64,000 bases of DNA from NCBI GenBank assembly GCA_000720845.1, contig JODU01000012.1, positions 124,001 through 188,000 on the forward strand, in the 5' to 3' direction. A program made the translations under genes and the position numbers. Of this stretch, positions 1 to 9,259 are shown piece after piece (positions within the stretch are counted from its first letter, which is position 1; each line of letters starts with the position of its first letter). The notes below the pieces were generated by a model. It was not told the DNA's origin, searched no databases, and saw only the letters and a program-made list of their open reading frames with translations. This DNA is from Kitasatospora aureofaciens. Lineage in GTDB: Bacteria > Actinomycetota > Actinomycetes > Streptomycetales > Streptomycetaceae.

Positions 1-845
1 TCCTCCAGTTCCGTGGGGTACGCGGCGAAGGCGACGCGGCCGCTGGCCGCCGAACGCTGGGCGAGGAGCGTGCAGTCGTGGCCGTCTATGACGGTGCGGA
101 CGGCGGCCACGGGGCCGGGGCCGACGGCGGTCGCCAGGGGCGTCGGCTTCCCGCCCGGGCGCCAGGCGCACAGCTCACCGGTGCCCGCGTCGGTGAAGAA
201 GACCGTGGTGTGCTCCGCGGAGGTGGCCAGGGCGCGCAGGGTGCCCGGGCGGACGGCCGCGTCGAGGCGCTCCCCCAGCACCGGTCGCGCGCCCGGCTTG
301 TCCTGGCTCCAGTGCAGGATGCCGCCCTCGACGGGCGCGTACAGCTGGACCAGGCCGGAGTCGGCCGTCACGGCCGCGGGCGACTCCTGGACGCCGCGGC
401 CCTTCAGGTCCCGCCAGGGCTCCCAGCCGCCCTTCTCCTGCTGGGCCACCATGCTCATGCCGCCGCCCCCGTTGCGGACGAAGACATGGGCACGTCCCTG
501 CGCGTCGACCGCGACGGCGGGGGTTCCGGTGCGGTCGCCCTGCTTGTTGGGGTGGCCGGCCGGCTGCCAGTCCAGGGGCGCGAGCAGCGGCCGGAAGTGC
601 GTGGTGTGCACGAGGCCGCAGCGGTCGGCACCGGTCGGGCGCCAGGCGACCAGGTGGGCGTAGCCGTCGGGGCCCCGGCCGGCCGCGAGGCCGCCGGGGC
701 GCAGTTCCTGGTCGCCGCCGATGCGGCGCGGCGCCTCCCAGGGGCCCGCGGGCGTGCGTTCGGCGCGCCACAGGGCGGCGTCGTTCGACGGGAGGTACAC
801 ACTGAGGCGGCCGTCGCGGCCGAGGAGAAGCCAGTCGCCATTCAC
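1..845 (-). CDS. Beta-propeller-like hypothetical protein, C-terminus cut by window edge
   Basis: Minus-strand reading frame from a GTG at 845 that stays open to base 1, about 281 codons, so the C-terminus lies outside the window. There is no signal peptide. The protein repeats a loose pattern of hydrophobic strand, D/N-G turn and W/F (for example NGDWLLLGRDGRLSVY, AVAVDAQGRAHVFVRN, LVQLYAPVEGGILHWSQ), which is what bladed beta-propeller or PLL-like lectin proteins look like. Overlapping open frames on both strands are shadows, since this frame alone has normal protein composition. Function unknown; a carbohydrate-binding or scaffold role is only an inference. The GTG was chosen because the frame is blocked or poor beyond it. 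Confidence 0.6.
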   Translation of the reverse strand, partial: MNGDWLLLGRDGRLSVYLPSNDAALWRAERTPAGPWEAPRRIGGDQELRPGGLAAGRGPDGYAHLVAWRPTGADRCGLVHTTHFRPLLAPLDWQPAGHPNKQGDRTGTPAVAVDAQGRAHVFVRNGGGGMSMVAQQEKGGWEPWRDLKGRGVQESPAAVTADSGLVQLYAPVEGGILHWSQDKPGARPVLGERLDAAVRPGTLRALATSAEHTTVFFTDAGTGELCAWRPGGKPTPLATAVGPGPVAAVRTVIDGHDCTLLAQRSAASGRVAFAAYPTELE

Positions 846-973
846 CGGATCACTCTAAGCGGGGCCGTCGGCTCCGTGTCGGTCGGGTACGGCCGTCGCG
901 CCCGGCCGGAGGTGGCGGGGCGGGGGCGGGGCGGCGGGGCAGAGGGCCGGCCGGTGCGTGCGACCCTGGCGGG

Positions 974-1351
974 ATGGAAGACAACGCACCCCTGCTCGTG
1001 GTCGTCGACGCCGCGAACGTCGTCGGCTCGGTGCCCGACGGCTGGTGGCGGGACCGGCGCGGAGCGGCGGAGCGGTTGCGGGACCGGCTGGCGGCGGACG
1101 GGGTGCCGGGGCGGGCCGGGCCGGTGGAGGTCGTACTCGTCGTCGAGGGCGCGGCCCGCGGGATGGAGTCCGTGCCCGGCGTACGGGTGGAGTCCGCACC
1201 CGGCAGCGGGGACGACCACATCGTCGAGCTGGTCGCGCGGACGGCGGGCGACCGTGCCGTCCTGGTGGTGACGGCCGACCGCGAGCTGCGCCGCCGGGTG
1301 ACGGAGCTGGGCGCCGGGGTGGCGGGGCCCAGGACGGTGCGGCCCGTGTGA
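974..1351 (+). CDS. Small PIN/NYN-like domain protein
   Basis: A 125-residue protein starting at ATG after a CTGGCGGG ribosome-site-like stretch. It opens with LLVVVDAANVVGS, the hydrophobic strand plus D-x-x-N motif of NYN/PIN-like RNases. A central GDDHIVELV and a late VVTADRELRRRV supply further acidic residues of the kind that bind metal in these folds. It is about one NYN domain long with nothing added. NYN proteins of this size often act on RNA, but the substrate is not visible here. It stands alone between two minus-strand genes. Some databases call similar proteins NTP pyrophosphohydrolases; I see no Nudix or MazG motif. Confidence 0.75.
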   Translation: MEDNAPLLVVVDAANVVGSVPDGWWRDRRGAAERLRDRLAADGVPGRAGPVEVVLVVEGAARGMESVPGVRVESAPGSGDDHIVELVARTAGDRAVLVVTADRELRRRVTELGAGVAGPRTVRPV

Positions 1352-1417
1352 CGGCCGGAGCGGGCACACGGGCCGACGACGCGTCAGGTCCGCCGCGTCA
1401 CCCGGACCTGCGGCGGG

Positions 1418-2929
1418 TTACGGGCCGTTCGGGGCGGACGGCTCGGCCGGTGTGTCCTCGCCGCGGGCCAGGCGGCTGTGGGTGCGGCCGTAGAGGAAGT
1501 ACACGACGAAGCCGATCGCCATCCAGACGGCGAAGCGGACCCAGGTCTCGGCGGGCAGGTTCAGCATCAGCCACAGCGAGGCGGCCACGGACACGATGGG
1601 CAGCAGCGGGACCAGCGGGGTGCGGAAGGCGCGGGGCAGGTCGGGCCGGGTCCGGCGCAGGATGATCACGCTGATCGCCACGATGACGAAGGCGAAGAGC
1701 GTGCCGATGTTCACCAGCTCGGCCAGCTCGCTGAGGCTGGTGAAGCCGGCGACGATCGCGATGATCACGCCGAGCAGGATGGTCGGCCGGTAGGGGGTGC
1801 GGAACCTCGGGTGGACGTGGGAGAAGAAGCGCGGCAGGAGTCCGTCGCGGCTCATCGCGAAGAAAACCCGGCTCTGGCCCAGGAGCAGGATCATGCAGAC
1901 CGTGGTCAGGCCGACGGCCGCGCCGAAGCTGATCACGCCCGAGAAGAAGGGATGCCCCGTGGCCTTGAACGCGTCGGCGAGCGGGGCGTCCACGGAGAGC
2001 TTGGTGTAGTGCTGCATGCCGGTGACGACGATCGAGACCGCGACGTACAGGATGGTGCAGATGATCAGGGAGCCGAGGATGCCGCGGGGCATGTCGCGCT
2101 GGGGGTTCCTGGTCTCCTCGGCGGCCGTGGCGACGATGTCGAAGCCGATGAAGGCGAAGAAGACGACCGAGGCGGCCGTGAAGATGCCCATGACGCCGAA
2201 GTTGGCCGGCGCCCAGCCGAACATCAGCTGGATCAGTGGTGAGTGCAGTCCCCCGCCCGCCTCGACGGGCTGCGACTTCGGGATGAAGGGGTCGTAGTTG
2301 GCGCCCTTGACGAAGAAGGCGCCCGCGATGATCACGATCAGGACGACCGCCACCTTGATGGCGACGACGAGCGAGGTGATCCGCGCCGACAGCTTCATGC
2401 CGAGCACGAGGATGGCGGTGAGCACCAGCACCAGGGCGGCGGCGAGGATGTCGAAGCCGAATCCCTCGGCGCCGTCCCTGCCGCCGAGGGACGCGGGCAT
2501 GTGCCAGCCCGCGTTGTCCAGCAGCGAGCGGATGTAGCCCGACCAGCCGACGGCCACCACCGCCGTGCCGAGCGCGAACTCCAGGACCAGGTCCCAGCCG
2601 ATGATCCAGGCGGGCAGTTCGCCCAGCGAGGCGTAGGAGAAGGTGTACGCGGAGCCGGCCACCGGGACGGTGGAGGCGAACTCGGCGTAGCACAGCGCGG
2701 CGAGCGCGCAGACGACTCCGGCGACGACGAACGCCAGGGCCGTGGAGGGCCCGGCGTTGTTCTTGGCGACGGTGCCGGTCAGTACGAAGATTCCGGTGCC
2801 GATGACGACGCCGATACCGAAGACGGTCAGGTCCAGCGCCGACAGGGATTTCTTGAGCGCGTGCTCGGGTTCCTCCGTGTCACGGATGGACTGCTCGATC
2901 TTCTTGGTCCTGAAGAGGGTGTTGCTCAC
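1418..2929 (-). CDS. APC-family amino-acid permease
   Basis: 503 residues from GTG at 2929, which has GGGAGG about eight bases upstream; the open frame continues far upstream but without a credible start. After a charged cytoplasmic N-terminus the sequence VFGIGVVIGTGIFVLTG is the APC transmembrane-1 helix break, and about twelve hydrophobic segments follow. FIGFDIVATAAEETRNPQRD matches the conserved loop of cationic amino-acid transporters (CAT subfamily), and FFAMSRDGLLP matches the helix-8 region. It probably imports an amino acid by proton symport; the substrate cannot be read from sequence. A strong hairpin lies between it and dxs, so it has its own promoter. Confidence 0.85.
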   Translation of the reverse strand: MSNTLFRTKKIEQSIRDTEEPEHALKKSLSALDLTVFGIGVVIGTGIFVLTGTVAKNNAGPSTALAFVVAGVVCALAALCYAEFASTVPVAGSAYTFSYASLGELPAWIIGWDLVLEFALGTAVVAVGWSGYIRSLLDNAGWHMPASLGGRDGAEGFGFDILAAALVLVLTAILVLGMKLSARITSLVVAIKVAVVLIVIIAGAFFVKGANYDPFIPKSQPVEAGGGLHSPLIQLMFGWAPANFGVMGIFTAASVVFFAFIGFDIVATAAEETRNPQRDMPRGILGSLIICTILYVAVSIVVTGMQHYTKLSVDAPLADAFKATGHPFFSGVISFGAAVGLTTVCMILLLGQSRVFFAMSRDGLLPRFFSHVHPRFRTPYRPTILLGVIIAIVAGFTSLSELAELVNIGTLFAFVIVAISVIILRRTRPDLPRAFRTPLVPLLPIVSVAASLWLMLNLPAETWVRFAVWMAIGFVVYFLYGRTHSRLARGEDTPAEPSAPNGP

Positions 2930-3008
2930 GGGGACCTCCCACGCTTGTCGTCCTCGACATGATCGAGAGGGGGCGTACTGCGTATGCCCCGGCGTGGGCG
3001 ATTTCACG

Positions 3009-3058
3009 CGGATGGGCCGGTTCCGCCACTGCAACGAGTGGCGGAACCGGCCCATCCG
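3009..3058 (-). terminator. Long perfect hairpin downstream of dxs
   Basis: A 22-bp perfect inverted repeat (3009-3030 with 3037-3058) closes a 6-base loop GCAACG. It sits 39 bases after the dxs stop and about 80 bases before the permease start, both on the minus strand. The position suits a dxs terminator or a processing/insulating hairpin. There is no U-tract, as is usual in Streptomyces. Confidence 0.75.
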
Positions 3059-3096
3059 GCCCAGTGCGCGGTTGCGGACTCCCGCGGTGCGCGGTG

Positions 3097-5025
3097 TCAG
3101 TCGCGCGCGGCCTCCACCTGGTCCACCTCGGTGCCCGTGCGGTCGTACCTGCCGTCGAGCTTGGCGACCAGACCGGTGACCTGTCGGGCGATGTCGGGCG
3201 CGGTGAGCCCGATCTCGGCCAGCACCTCGGCGCGGGAGGCGTGGTCGAGGAAGCGCGGCGGGATGCCGAAGTCGCGCAGCGGTACGTCGACGCCGGCGTC
3301 GCGCAGGGCCTGGGCGACGGCGGAGCCGACGCCGCCGACGCGGGAGTTGTCCTCGACGGTGACGACGACGCGGTGGCGCTCGGCGAGCGGGGCCATGGCC
3401 TCGTCGACGGGCTTGACCCAGCGCGGGTCGACCACGGTGGTGGAGATGCCCTGCTTGTTCAGCAGGTCGGCGACCTCCAGGCACATCGGCGCGAGGGCGC
3501 CGACGGAGACCAGGAGCACGTCGGGCGTGTCGGTGCCGGGGGCGCGCAGCACGTCCATGCCGCCGACGCGGCCGACGGCGGGCACGGCGGGGCCGACGGC
3601 GCCCTTGGAGAAGCGGACCACGGTCGGCGCGTCGTCCACCGCGACGGCCTCCCGCAGCTGGGCGCGGACCTGGTCGGCGTCGCGCGGGGCGGCGAGCCTG
3701 AGGCCGGGGACGACCTGGAGGATCGACATGTCCCACATGCCGTTGTGGGAGGCGCCGTCGGTGCCGGTGACGCCGGCGCGGTCCAGCACGAACGTCACCC
3801 CGCACTTGTGCAGGGCCACGTCCATCAGCACCTGGTCGAAGGCGCGGTTGAGGAAGGTGGCGTACACGGCGAAAACCGGGTGGACGCCGCCGTGGGCGAG
3901 GCCGGCCGCGGAGACAGCGCCGTGCTGCTCGGCGATGCCGACGTCGTAGACGCGGTCCGGGAAGGCCTTGGCGAACTTGTCGAGGCCGACCGGCTGGAGC
4001 ATCGCGGCCGTGATGGCGACGATGTCGTCGCGCTCCTTGCCGAGTTTGAGCATCTCGTCGCCGAAGACGCTGGTCCAGTCGGCGCCGGAGGTGGAGATGG
4101 GCAGGCCGGTGTCGGGGTGGATCTTGCCGACGGCGTGGAAGCGGTCGGCCTCGTCCTGGAGGGCGGGCTGGTAGCCGCGGCCCTTCTCGGTGAGGCAGTG
4201 CACGATCACCGGGCCGCCGAAGCGCTTGGCGCGGGTGAGGGCGGACTCCAGGGCCTCCAGGTCGTGGCCGTCGATCGGGCCGACGTACTTGAGGCCGAGG
4301 TCCTCGAACATGCCCTGCGGGGCGATGAAGTCCTTCAGGCCCTTCTTGGCGCCGTGCAGGGTGTCGTAGAGGGGGCGGCCGACGACCGGGGTGCGCTCCA
4401 GGACCTCCTTGGTGCGGGCCAGGAAGCGCTCGTAACCGTCGGTGGTGCGCAGGGTGGCCAGGTGGTTGGCGAGGCCGCCGATGGTGGGGGCGTAGGAGCG
4501 CTCGTTGTCGTTGACGACGATGACGAGGGGGCGGTCCTTGGCGGCGGCGATGTTGTTCAGCGCCTCCCAGGCCATGCCGCCGGTGAGGGCTCCGTCGCCG
4601 ATGACGGCGACGACGTGGTCGTCGCGCTCCATGACCTGGTTGGCCTTGGCGATGCCGTCTGCCCAGCCGAGCACCGTGGAGGCGTGGCTGTTCTCGATGA
4701 CGTCGTGCTCGGACTCGGCCTGCGAGGGGTAGCCGGACAGGCCGCCCTTCATCTTGAGCTTGGAGAAGTCCTGGCGGCCGGTGAGCAGCTTGTGGACGTA
4801 GGACTGGTGGCCCGTGTCCCAGAGCACCTTGTCCTTCGGCGAGTCGAAGACACGGTGCAGGGCGAGGGTGAGTTCCACCACGCCGAGGTTGGGGCCGAGG
4901 TGGCCGCCGGTCTTGGACACGGCGTCGACGAGGAAGGTACGGATCTCCTCGGCCAGCCGGGCCAGCTCTTCCAGGCTGAGCCGGTCCAGATCGCGCGGTC
5001 CCGTGATGCGGGTCAGCAGCGGCAC
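3097..5025 (-). CDS. dxs: 1-deoxy-D-xylulose-5-phosphate synthase
   Basis: 642 residues, the usual DXS length, from GTG at 5025 with AAGGAGG seven bases upstream. DXS condenses pyruvate and glyceraldehyde-3-phosphate using thiamine diphosphate, the first step of the MEP isoprenoid route. Visible family marks are KTGGHLGPNLGVVELT near the N-terminus, WDTGHQSYVHKLLTGR, the TPP-binding GDGALTGGMAWEALNN, and the transketolase pyrimidine-binding domain with AEQHGAVSAAGLA and DRAGVTGTDGASHNG. It is transcribed alone, divergent from the chitinase and followed by a strong hairpin. Streptomyces often carry two dxs copies; which one this is cannot be told from the window. Confidence 0.95.
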   Translation of the reverse strand: MPLLTRITGPRDLDRLSLEELARLAEEIRTFLVDAVSKTGGHLGPNLGVVELTLALHRVFDSPKDKVLWDTGHQSYVHKLLTGRQDFSKLKMKGGLSGYPSQAESEHDVIENSHASTVLGWADGIAKANQVMERDDHVVAVIGDGALTGGMAWEALNNIAAAKDRPLVIVVNDNERSYAPTIGGLANHLATLRTTDGYERFLARTKEVLERTPVVGRPLYDTLHGAKKGLKDFIAPQGMFEDLGLKYVGPIDGHDLEALESALTRAKRFGGPVIVHCLTEKGRGYQPALQDEADRFHAVGKIHPDTGLPISTSGADWTSVFGDEMLKLGKERDDIVAITAAMLQPVGLDKFAKAFPDRVYDVGIAEQHGAVSAAGLAHGGVHPVFAVYATFLNRAFDQVLMDVALHKCGVTFVLDRAGVTGTDGASHNGMWDMSILQVVPGLRLAAPRDADQVRAQLREAVAVDDAPTVVRFSKGAVGPAVPAVGRVGGMDVLRAPGTDTPDVLLVSVGALAPMCLEVADLLNKQGISTTVVDPRWVKPVDEAMAPLAERHRVVVTVEDNSRVGGVGSAVAQALRDAGVDVPLRDFGIPPRFLDHASRAEVLAEIGLTAPDIARQVTGLVAKLDGRYDRTGTEVDQVEAARD

Positions 5026-5377
5026 CCGTGCCTCCTTGCAGTAGAGCTGTTGCCGGGCTCGTCGAGTCTAATGTTCCGCTCCGGCGGAACGTGTCCGGGC
5101 GGTGCGTCGTACGTCACGCGTTCGGCCTTACCCAGGGGCGGACCGTTCTACGTCTTCCCGGCCGGCGGGGTCCGGCTTGGGGACACCTTTACCCGGGTGG
5201 TCCAGTCCACCGGGCGCACGGTGTCCAGGCCGGGTGGCGCCCGGTCCGCCCGATTGGTCTAGTCCCTTTTTGGTCCAGACCATTGCGTCCCCGATGCTCC
5301 GGCGATATCCCCGTACCCGGCAACACCCCAGCACAGCACGGGAATCGACGTTCCTCCCCACACACACCGGGACTGAC
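5026..5377 (+). promoter_or_regulatory. dxs/chitinase divergent promoter region with DasR-type boxes
   Basis: This 352-base interval has no gene. It carries three copies of the chitinase-promoter direct repeat: TGGTCCAGTCCA (5198-5209), TGGTCTAGTCCC (5255-5266) and TGGTCCAGACCA (5271-5282). The last is a perfect palindrome and, with its flanks, close to the DasR element consensus ACTGGTCTAGACCAGT. Two of the boxes are 16 bases apart. DasR is the GntR-family, glucosamine-6-phosphate-sensing regulator of chitin and GlcNAc genes in Streptomyces. The boxes lie 95-180 bases before the chitinase start. I infer chitin-responsive control. Confidence 0.8.
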
Positions 5378-6901
5378 ATGAGACGCATGCGTTCCATCCG
5401 GGCGGCCCTCACCGCGGCCGCCACCACCGTGGCCGCGGTGGGCCTCGCGCTGTCCGGCACCGGCGCGGCCCAGGCGGCGACCCCGCTGCCGGACCGGGTC
5501 TTCGCGCCGTACTTCGAGGCCTGGACCGGCGAGAGCCCGGCCGCGCTGGCCGCCCAGTCCGGCGCCAGGCACCTGACCATGGCCTTCCTCCAGACGGCGA
5601 TCCCGGGTTCCTGCACGCCGTACTGGAACGGCGACACCTCGATGCCGATCGCGCAGTCGACTTTCGGCGCCGACGTCGACACCATCCAGGCGAACGGCGG
5701 CGACGTCATCCCCTCGTTCGGCGGCTACACGGCCGACACCACCGGCACCGAGATCGCCGACAGCTGCACGGACGTCCAGCAGATCGCCGCGGCCTACGAG
5801 AAGGTCATCACGACCTACGACGTCAGCCGGCTCGACATGGACATCGAGATCGATTCGCTGGACAACACCGCGGGCATCGACCGCCGCAACAAGGCGATCA
5901 AGCTGGTCCAGGACTGGGCCGCCGGCAACGGCCGCGACATCGAGATCTCCTACACCCTGCCCACCACCACCCGCGGCCTCGCGAGCAACGGCGTCGCCCT
6001 GCTCGAGAACGCCGTGAAGAACGGCACAAAGGTCGACGTCGTGAACCTCATGACGTTCGACTACTACGACAACCAGCCGCACGACATGGCCAAGGACACC
6101 CAGACGGCGACGCAGGGTCTGCACGACGTACTGGCCCGGCTCCACCCGGACAAGTCCTCCGCCGACCTGTGGCACATGATCGGCGTCATCGAGATGATCG
6201 GCGTCGACGACTTCGGACCGGCGGAGACCTTCACCCTGGACAACGCCCGCACGGTCTACGACTGGGCCCTGAAGCAGGGCATCGACACGCTCTCCTTCTG
6301 GGCGCTCCAGCGGGACAACGGAAGCTGCGCGGGCGGCGGCGCGGCCGACAACTGCTCGGGCATCCAGCAGAACACCTGGGACTTCTCGCACATCTTCGCG
6401 CCCTTCACCGGCGGCGGCACCGCCCCGGCGAACGACTTCTCCCTCTCCGCCGCCCCGGCCTCCGGCACGGTGACCGCGGGGGCCTCGGCCACCACCACGG
6501 TGAAGACCGCGGTGAAGACCGGTGAGGCGGAGACGGTGCAGCTCAAGGCGAGCGGGGTACCGGCGGGCGTCACCGCGTCGTTCGGTCCCGGCGCGGTCAC
6601 GGCGGGCGGGCAGTCGACGCTCACCCTCGCCACCACCGGCCAGGCCGTCTCGGGGACCTACTCCGTCACCGTCACGGGCACCAGCCCGTCCGGCAGCCAC
6701 AGCACCACGTACACGCTGACCGTCACCGGCGGCAACGGCAGCCAGTGCACGGCCGCCCCGTGGAAGCCGGGGTCGGTCTACACCGGCGGGCAGCAGGTCT
6801 CCCACCAGGGGCACACCTGGAAGGCCAAGTGGTGGACGACCGGCGAGGAGCCCGGGACCACCGGCCAGTGGGGCGTCTGGCAGGACCTCGGCGCCTGCTG
6901 A
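5378..6901 (+). CDS. chiH: Secreted GH18 chitinase with C-terminal chitin-binding domain
   Basis: 507 residues from ATG at 5378. A Sec signal peptide (RR..., hydrophobic core, cleavage near AQAA at 31-34) precedes a GH18 barrel. IPSFGGY is the substrate-site strand and RLDMDIEID (151-159) is a variant of DxxDxDxE, with Glu157 as the expected acid/base. Residues about 355-455 form an Ig-like linker domain common in actinobacterial exoenzymes. The end is a CBM5/12 chitin-binding module with WKPGSVYTGGQQVSHQGHTWKAKWW-type aromatics and a Cys near each end. The upstream DasR boxes agree with a chitin role. The symbol follows the S. coelicolor gene in this position from memory. Confidence 0.9.
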   Translation: MRRMRSIRAALTAAATTVAAVGLALSGTGAAQAATPLPDRVFAPYFEAWTGESPAALAAQSGARHLTMAFLQTAIPGSCTPYWNGDTSMPIAQSTFGADVDTIQANGGDVIPSFGGYTADTTGTEIADSCTDVQQIAAAYEKVITTYDVSRLDMDIEIDSLDNTAGIDRRNKAIKLVQDWAAGNGRDIEISYTLPTTTRGLASNGVALLENAVKNGTKVDVVNLMTFDYYDNQPHDMAKDTQTATQGLHDVLARLHPDKSSADLWHMIGVIEMIGVDDFGPAETFTLDNARTVYDWALKQGIDTLSFWALQRDNGSCAGGGAADNCSGIQQNTWDFSHIFAPFTGGGTAPANDFSLSAAPASGTVTAGASATTTVKTAVKTGEAETVQLKASGVPAGVTASFGPGAVTAGGQSTLTLATTGQAVSGTYSVTVTGTSPSGSHSTTYTLTVTGGNGSQCTAAPWKPGSVYTGGQQVSHQGHTWKAKWWTTGEEPGTTGQWGVWQDLGAC

Positions 6902-6936
6902 GGACCGTACGGCCCACCCCGGACGGCATGAAAAGC

Positions 6937-6981
6937 GGTCCGCCCGCCGGCCCAGGGCTCAGCTGGGCGGGCGGGCGGACC
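6937..6981. terminator. Bidirectional terminator between chitinase and xylH
   Basis: A 19-bp inverted repeat with a single mismatch (6937-6955 with 6963-6981) lies between the convergent chitinase and xylH genes. On the plus strand it is preceded by an A-tract, which gives a U-tract for minus-strand transcripts. Confidence 0.8.
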
Positions 6982-7022
6982 GTCGTCGGCCGTGCGACGG
7001 GTGCGACGGGCTCTGACCCGTG

Positions 7023-8312
7023 CTACGCGCGGCCGGCCGTCTTCTGCGTCTTGCGGGTGACCGCGTCGATGACGACGGTCGCCAGCAGCACGCCACCGGT
7101 GATCATGTACTGGACCGGCGAGGCGATGCCCTCCAGGGCGAGGCCGTACTGGATCGAGACGATGACCATCACACCGAGCAGCGCGTCCCAGGTGCGGCCG
7201 CGGCCGCCGAACAGGGACGTACCGCCGATCACCGCCGCGGCGATGACGTTCATCAGGAACTCACCGGTGCCCGCGCCCTGGTTGGCGGAGGCGATCTTCG
7301 ACGCCACGAAGAGGCCGCCGATCGCCGCGAAGCCGCCGGCGATCGCGAAGACCGAGATCCGGACCAGCTCCACGTTGATACCGGCACGGCGGGATGCCTC
7401 GACGCTGCCACCGAGCGCGAAGATCTTGCGGCCGTAGGCGGTGCGGCGCAGGACGAAGTCCGTGAGCAGCAGGAACGCCAGGAAGATCACCACGGCCAGC
7501 GGCAGGCCCTTGTACTGGTTGAAGACGATCGCCACGGCGAAGGCCAGGACCGCGAGCAGCACCGTGCGCACGATGATCTCGTTCAGCGGCCGGGACGGCA
7601 CCCCGACGGCCTCGCGGCGGCGGTTGTCGAAGAACGCGGTGAGGAAGTACCCCGCGGTCACCACGATCGCCAGGCCGTAGGCGGCGGCCACGTCGCTGAA
7701 GTAGTAGCTGGTCAGCTTGACGACGACGCCCTCGGAGTCGAGGTTGATCGTGCCGTTGTCGCCCAGGATCTGGAGCATGAAGCCCTGCCAGAACAGCAGT
7801 CCGGCGAGCGTCACGGCGAAGGCGGGGACACCGATGCGGGCGAAGACGAAGCCGTGGATGGCGCCGGCCACGGTGCCGGTGAGGATCGCCAGCAGCAGGG
7901 CGAGCCACTCGTTCATCCCGTGCGTGACGCTCAGCACCGCGAAGGTGGCGCCCGCGACACCGCTGACCGAGCCGACCGACAGGTCGATCTCCCCGAGCAG
8001 CAGCACGAAGACGATGCCGACGGCGATCATGCCGGTGCCGACCATGGCGACCGACATGTCGGAGAAGTTGCCGGCGGTGAGGAAGTTGGAGTTCAGGCTG
8101 GTGAAGATGGCCCAGATGATCAGAAGGCCGACGACGACCGGTATGGACCCGAGGTCACCGGCCTTCATCTTCCGCTTGAACTCGCCCAGGTAGCCGGCGA
8201 AGCCCTGCTCACGCACCAGCAGCCGGGGGTCGACGGCGGTGACGGCGGCGGCCGCCGCGTCGGTGTTCTCCACCGCGCTGTCCGCGGGCGTGGAGGTCTT
8301 GTCGATGCTCAC
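7023..8312 (-). CDS. xylH: Xylose-type ABC transporter permease
   Basis: 429 residues from GTG at 8312, overlapping the ATPase stop by four bases (GTGA) with a GGGGAG ribosome site. The protein is a BPD_transp_2-type permease with about ten membrane segments: GTGMIAVGIVFVLLLGEIDLSVGS near the first third and ASNANQGAGTGE-type plus GGTSLFGGRGR near the C-terminus are typical of RbsC/XylH permeases. The acidic/alanine-rich N-terminal 60 residues are cytoplasmic. It forms the membrane channel for the sugar bound by XylF and is energised by XylG. The gene set and the neighbouring ROK regulator match the xylose importer of Streptomyces. Confidence 0.9.
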   Translation of the reverse strand: MSIDKTSTPADSAVENTDAAAAAVTAVDPRLLVREQGFAGYLGEFKRKMKAGDLGSIPVVVGLLIIWAIFTSLNSNFLTAGNFSDMSVAMVGTGMIAVGIVFVLLLGEIDLSVGSVSGVAGATFAVLSVTHGMNEWLALLLAILTGTVAGAIHGFVFARIGVPAFAVTLAGLLFWQGFMLQILGDNGTINLDSEGVVVKLTSYYFSDVAAAYGLAIVVTAGYFLTAFFDNRRREAVGVPSRPLNEIIVRTVLLAVLAFAVAIVFNQYKGLPLAVVIFLAFLLLTDFVLRRTAYGRKIFALGGSVEASRRAGINVELVRISVFAIAGGFAAIGGLFVASKIASANQGAGTGEFLMNVIAAAVIGGTSLFGGRGRTWDALLGVMVIVSIQYGLALEGIASPVQYMITGGVLLATVVIDAVTRKTQKTAGRA

Positions 8313-9100
8313 TTCTTGATCTCCCCATTTGCGCGTGCCGCACGACGGGTCACGGCGTTCTCCGTGGCGCCCGTGATGGCGGAGATGATCTCTTCCTGGG
8401 AGGTCGACTTGACCTCGAAGACGCCGTTGTTGCGCCCGAGGCGCAGGACGGCGACCTTGTCGGCGACCGCCTTGACATCGGCCATGTTGTGGCTGATGAG
8501 GATGACGGCGTGGCCGCGCTCGCGCAGCCGCTCCACGAGGTCGAGGACCTGCGCGGTCTGCTCGACGCCGAGGGCCGCGGTGGGCTCGTCCAGGATGACC
8601 AGCTTGGGCTCGCCGAGCATGGAGCGGGCGATCGCCACCACCTGGCGCTGACCGCCGGAGAGCGAGGCGATCGGGATGCGGACGCTCGGGATGCGGATGG
8701 ACAGCGTGTCGAGGAGCTCGCGGGAGCGGCGCTCCATCTCCACCTCGTCCAGGACGCCGCGCCTGCGGATCTCCCGGCCCAGGTAGAGGTTGCCGACGAC
8801 GTCGATGTTGTCGCACAGCGCGAGGTCCTGGTAGACCGTCGCGATGCCGAGACTCTGGGCGTCGTGCGGCCTGTTGATCGAGACGGCCTTGCCGTCCCAC
8901 TCGATGGCGCCCTCATCGATGGGGTGCACGCCGGCGATCGTCTTGACCAGCGTGGACTTACCGGCGCCGTTGTCGCCCACCAGGGCGACCACCTCACCGG
9001 CGTGGACCTCAAGCTCTACGTCGGTGAGCGCCTGGACGGCACCGAATCGCTTGGAGACCCCGCGCAACGCCAGCACGGGCGTAGCGGACACGTGAACCAT
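8309..9100 (-). CDS. xylG: Sugar ABC transporter ATPase
   Basis: 263 residues, a single nucleotide-binding domain rather than the double domain of RbsA/E. coli XylG, so it probably works as a homodimer as in FrcA-type importers. Walker A GDNGAGKST is at 42-50, Q-loop YQDLAL near 90, signature LSGGQRQ at 147-153, Walker B VILDEP at 168-173 and H-loop His204. It follows xylF by about 160 bases and is coupled to xylH by a GTGA overlap. Confidence 0.92.
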   Translation of the reverse strand: MVHVSATPVLALRGVSKRFGAVQALTDVELEVHAGEVVALVGDNGAGKSTLVKTIAGVHPIDEGAIEWDGKAVSINRPHDAQSLGIATVYQDLALCDNIDVVGNLYLGREIRRRGVLDEVEMERRSRELLDTLSIRIPSVRIPIASLSGGQRQVVAIARSMLGEPKLVILDEPTAALGVEQTAQVLDLVERLRERGHAVILISHNMADVKAVADKVAVLRLGRNNGVFEVKSTSQEEIISAITGATENAVTRRAARANGEIKK

Positions 9101-9259
9101 CTCCTTCGCCGCCTGACCCGGCGGGAGGTTGTGCAGAAGTATTGGGGGGTTGTTCCGTCCGGCGCCCCGCGTAGCTTGCGGGGCTGATGAGTGCGGGACG
9201 CCGGAGGAGCTGGGGCGGCCGGTCCCGGGGCGCTCACGCGGCGCGGGACGCGGGTCCGC

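Noticed and set aside
2959..5262. Long plus-strand frame opposite dxs
   Set aside because: Gly/Val/Asp-rich shadow of the dxs coding strand, caused by high GC at third positions; dxs itself has all motifs.
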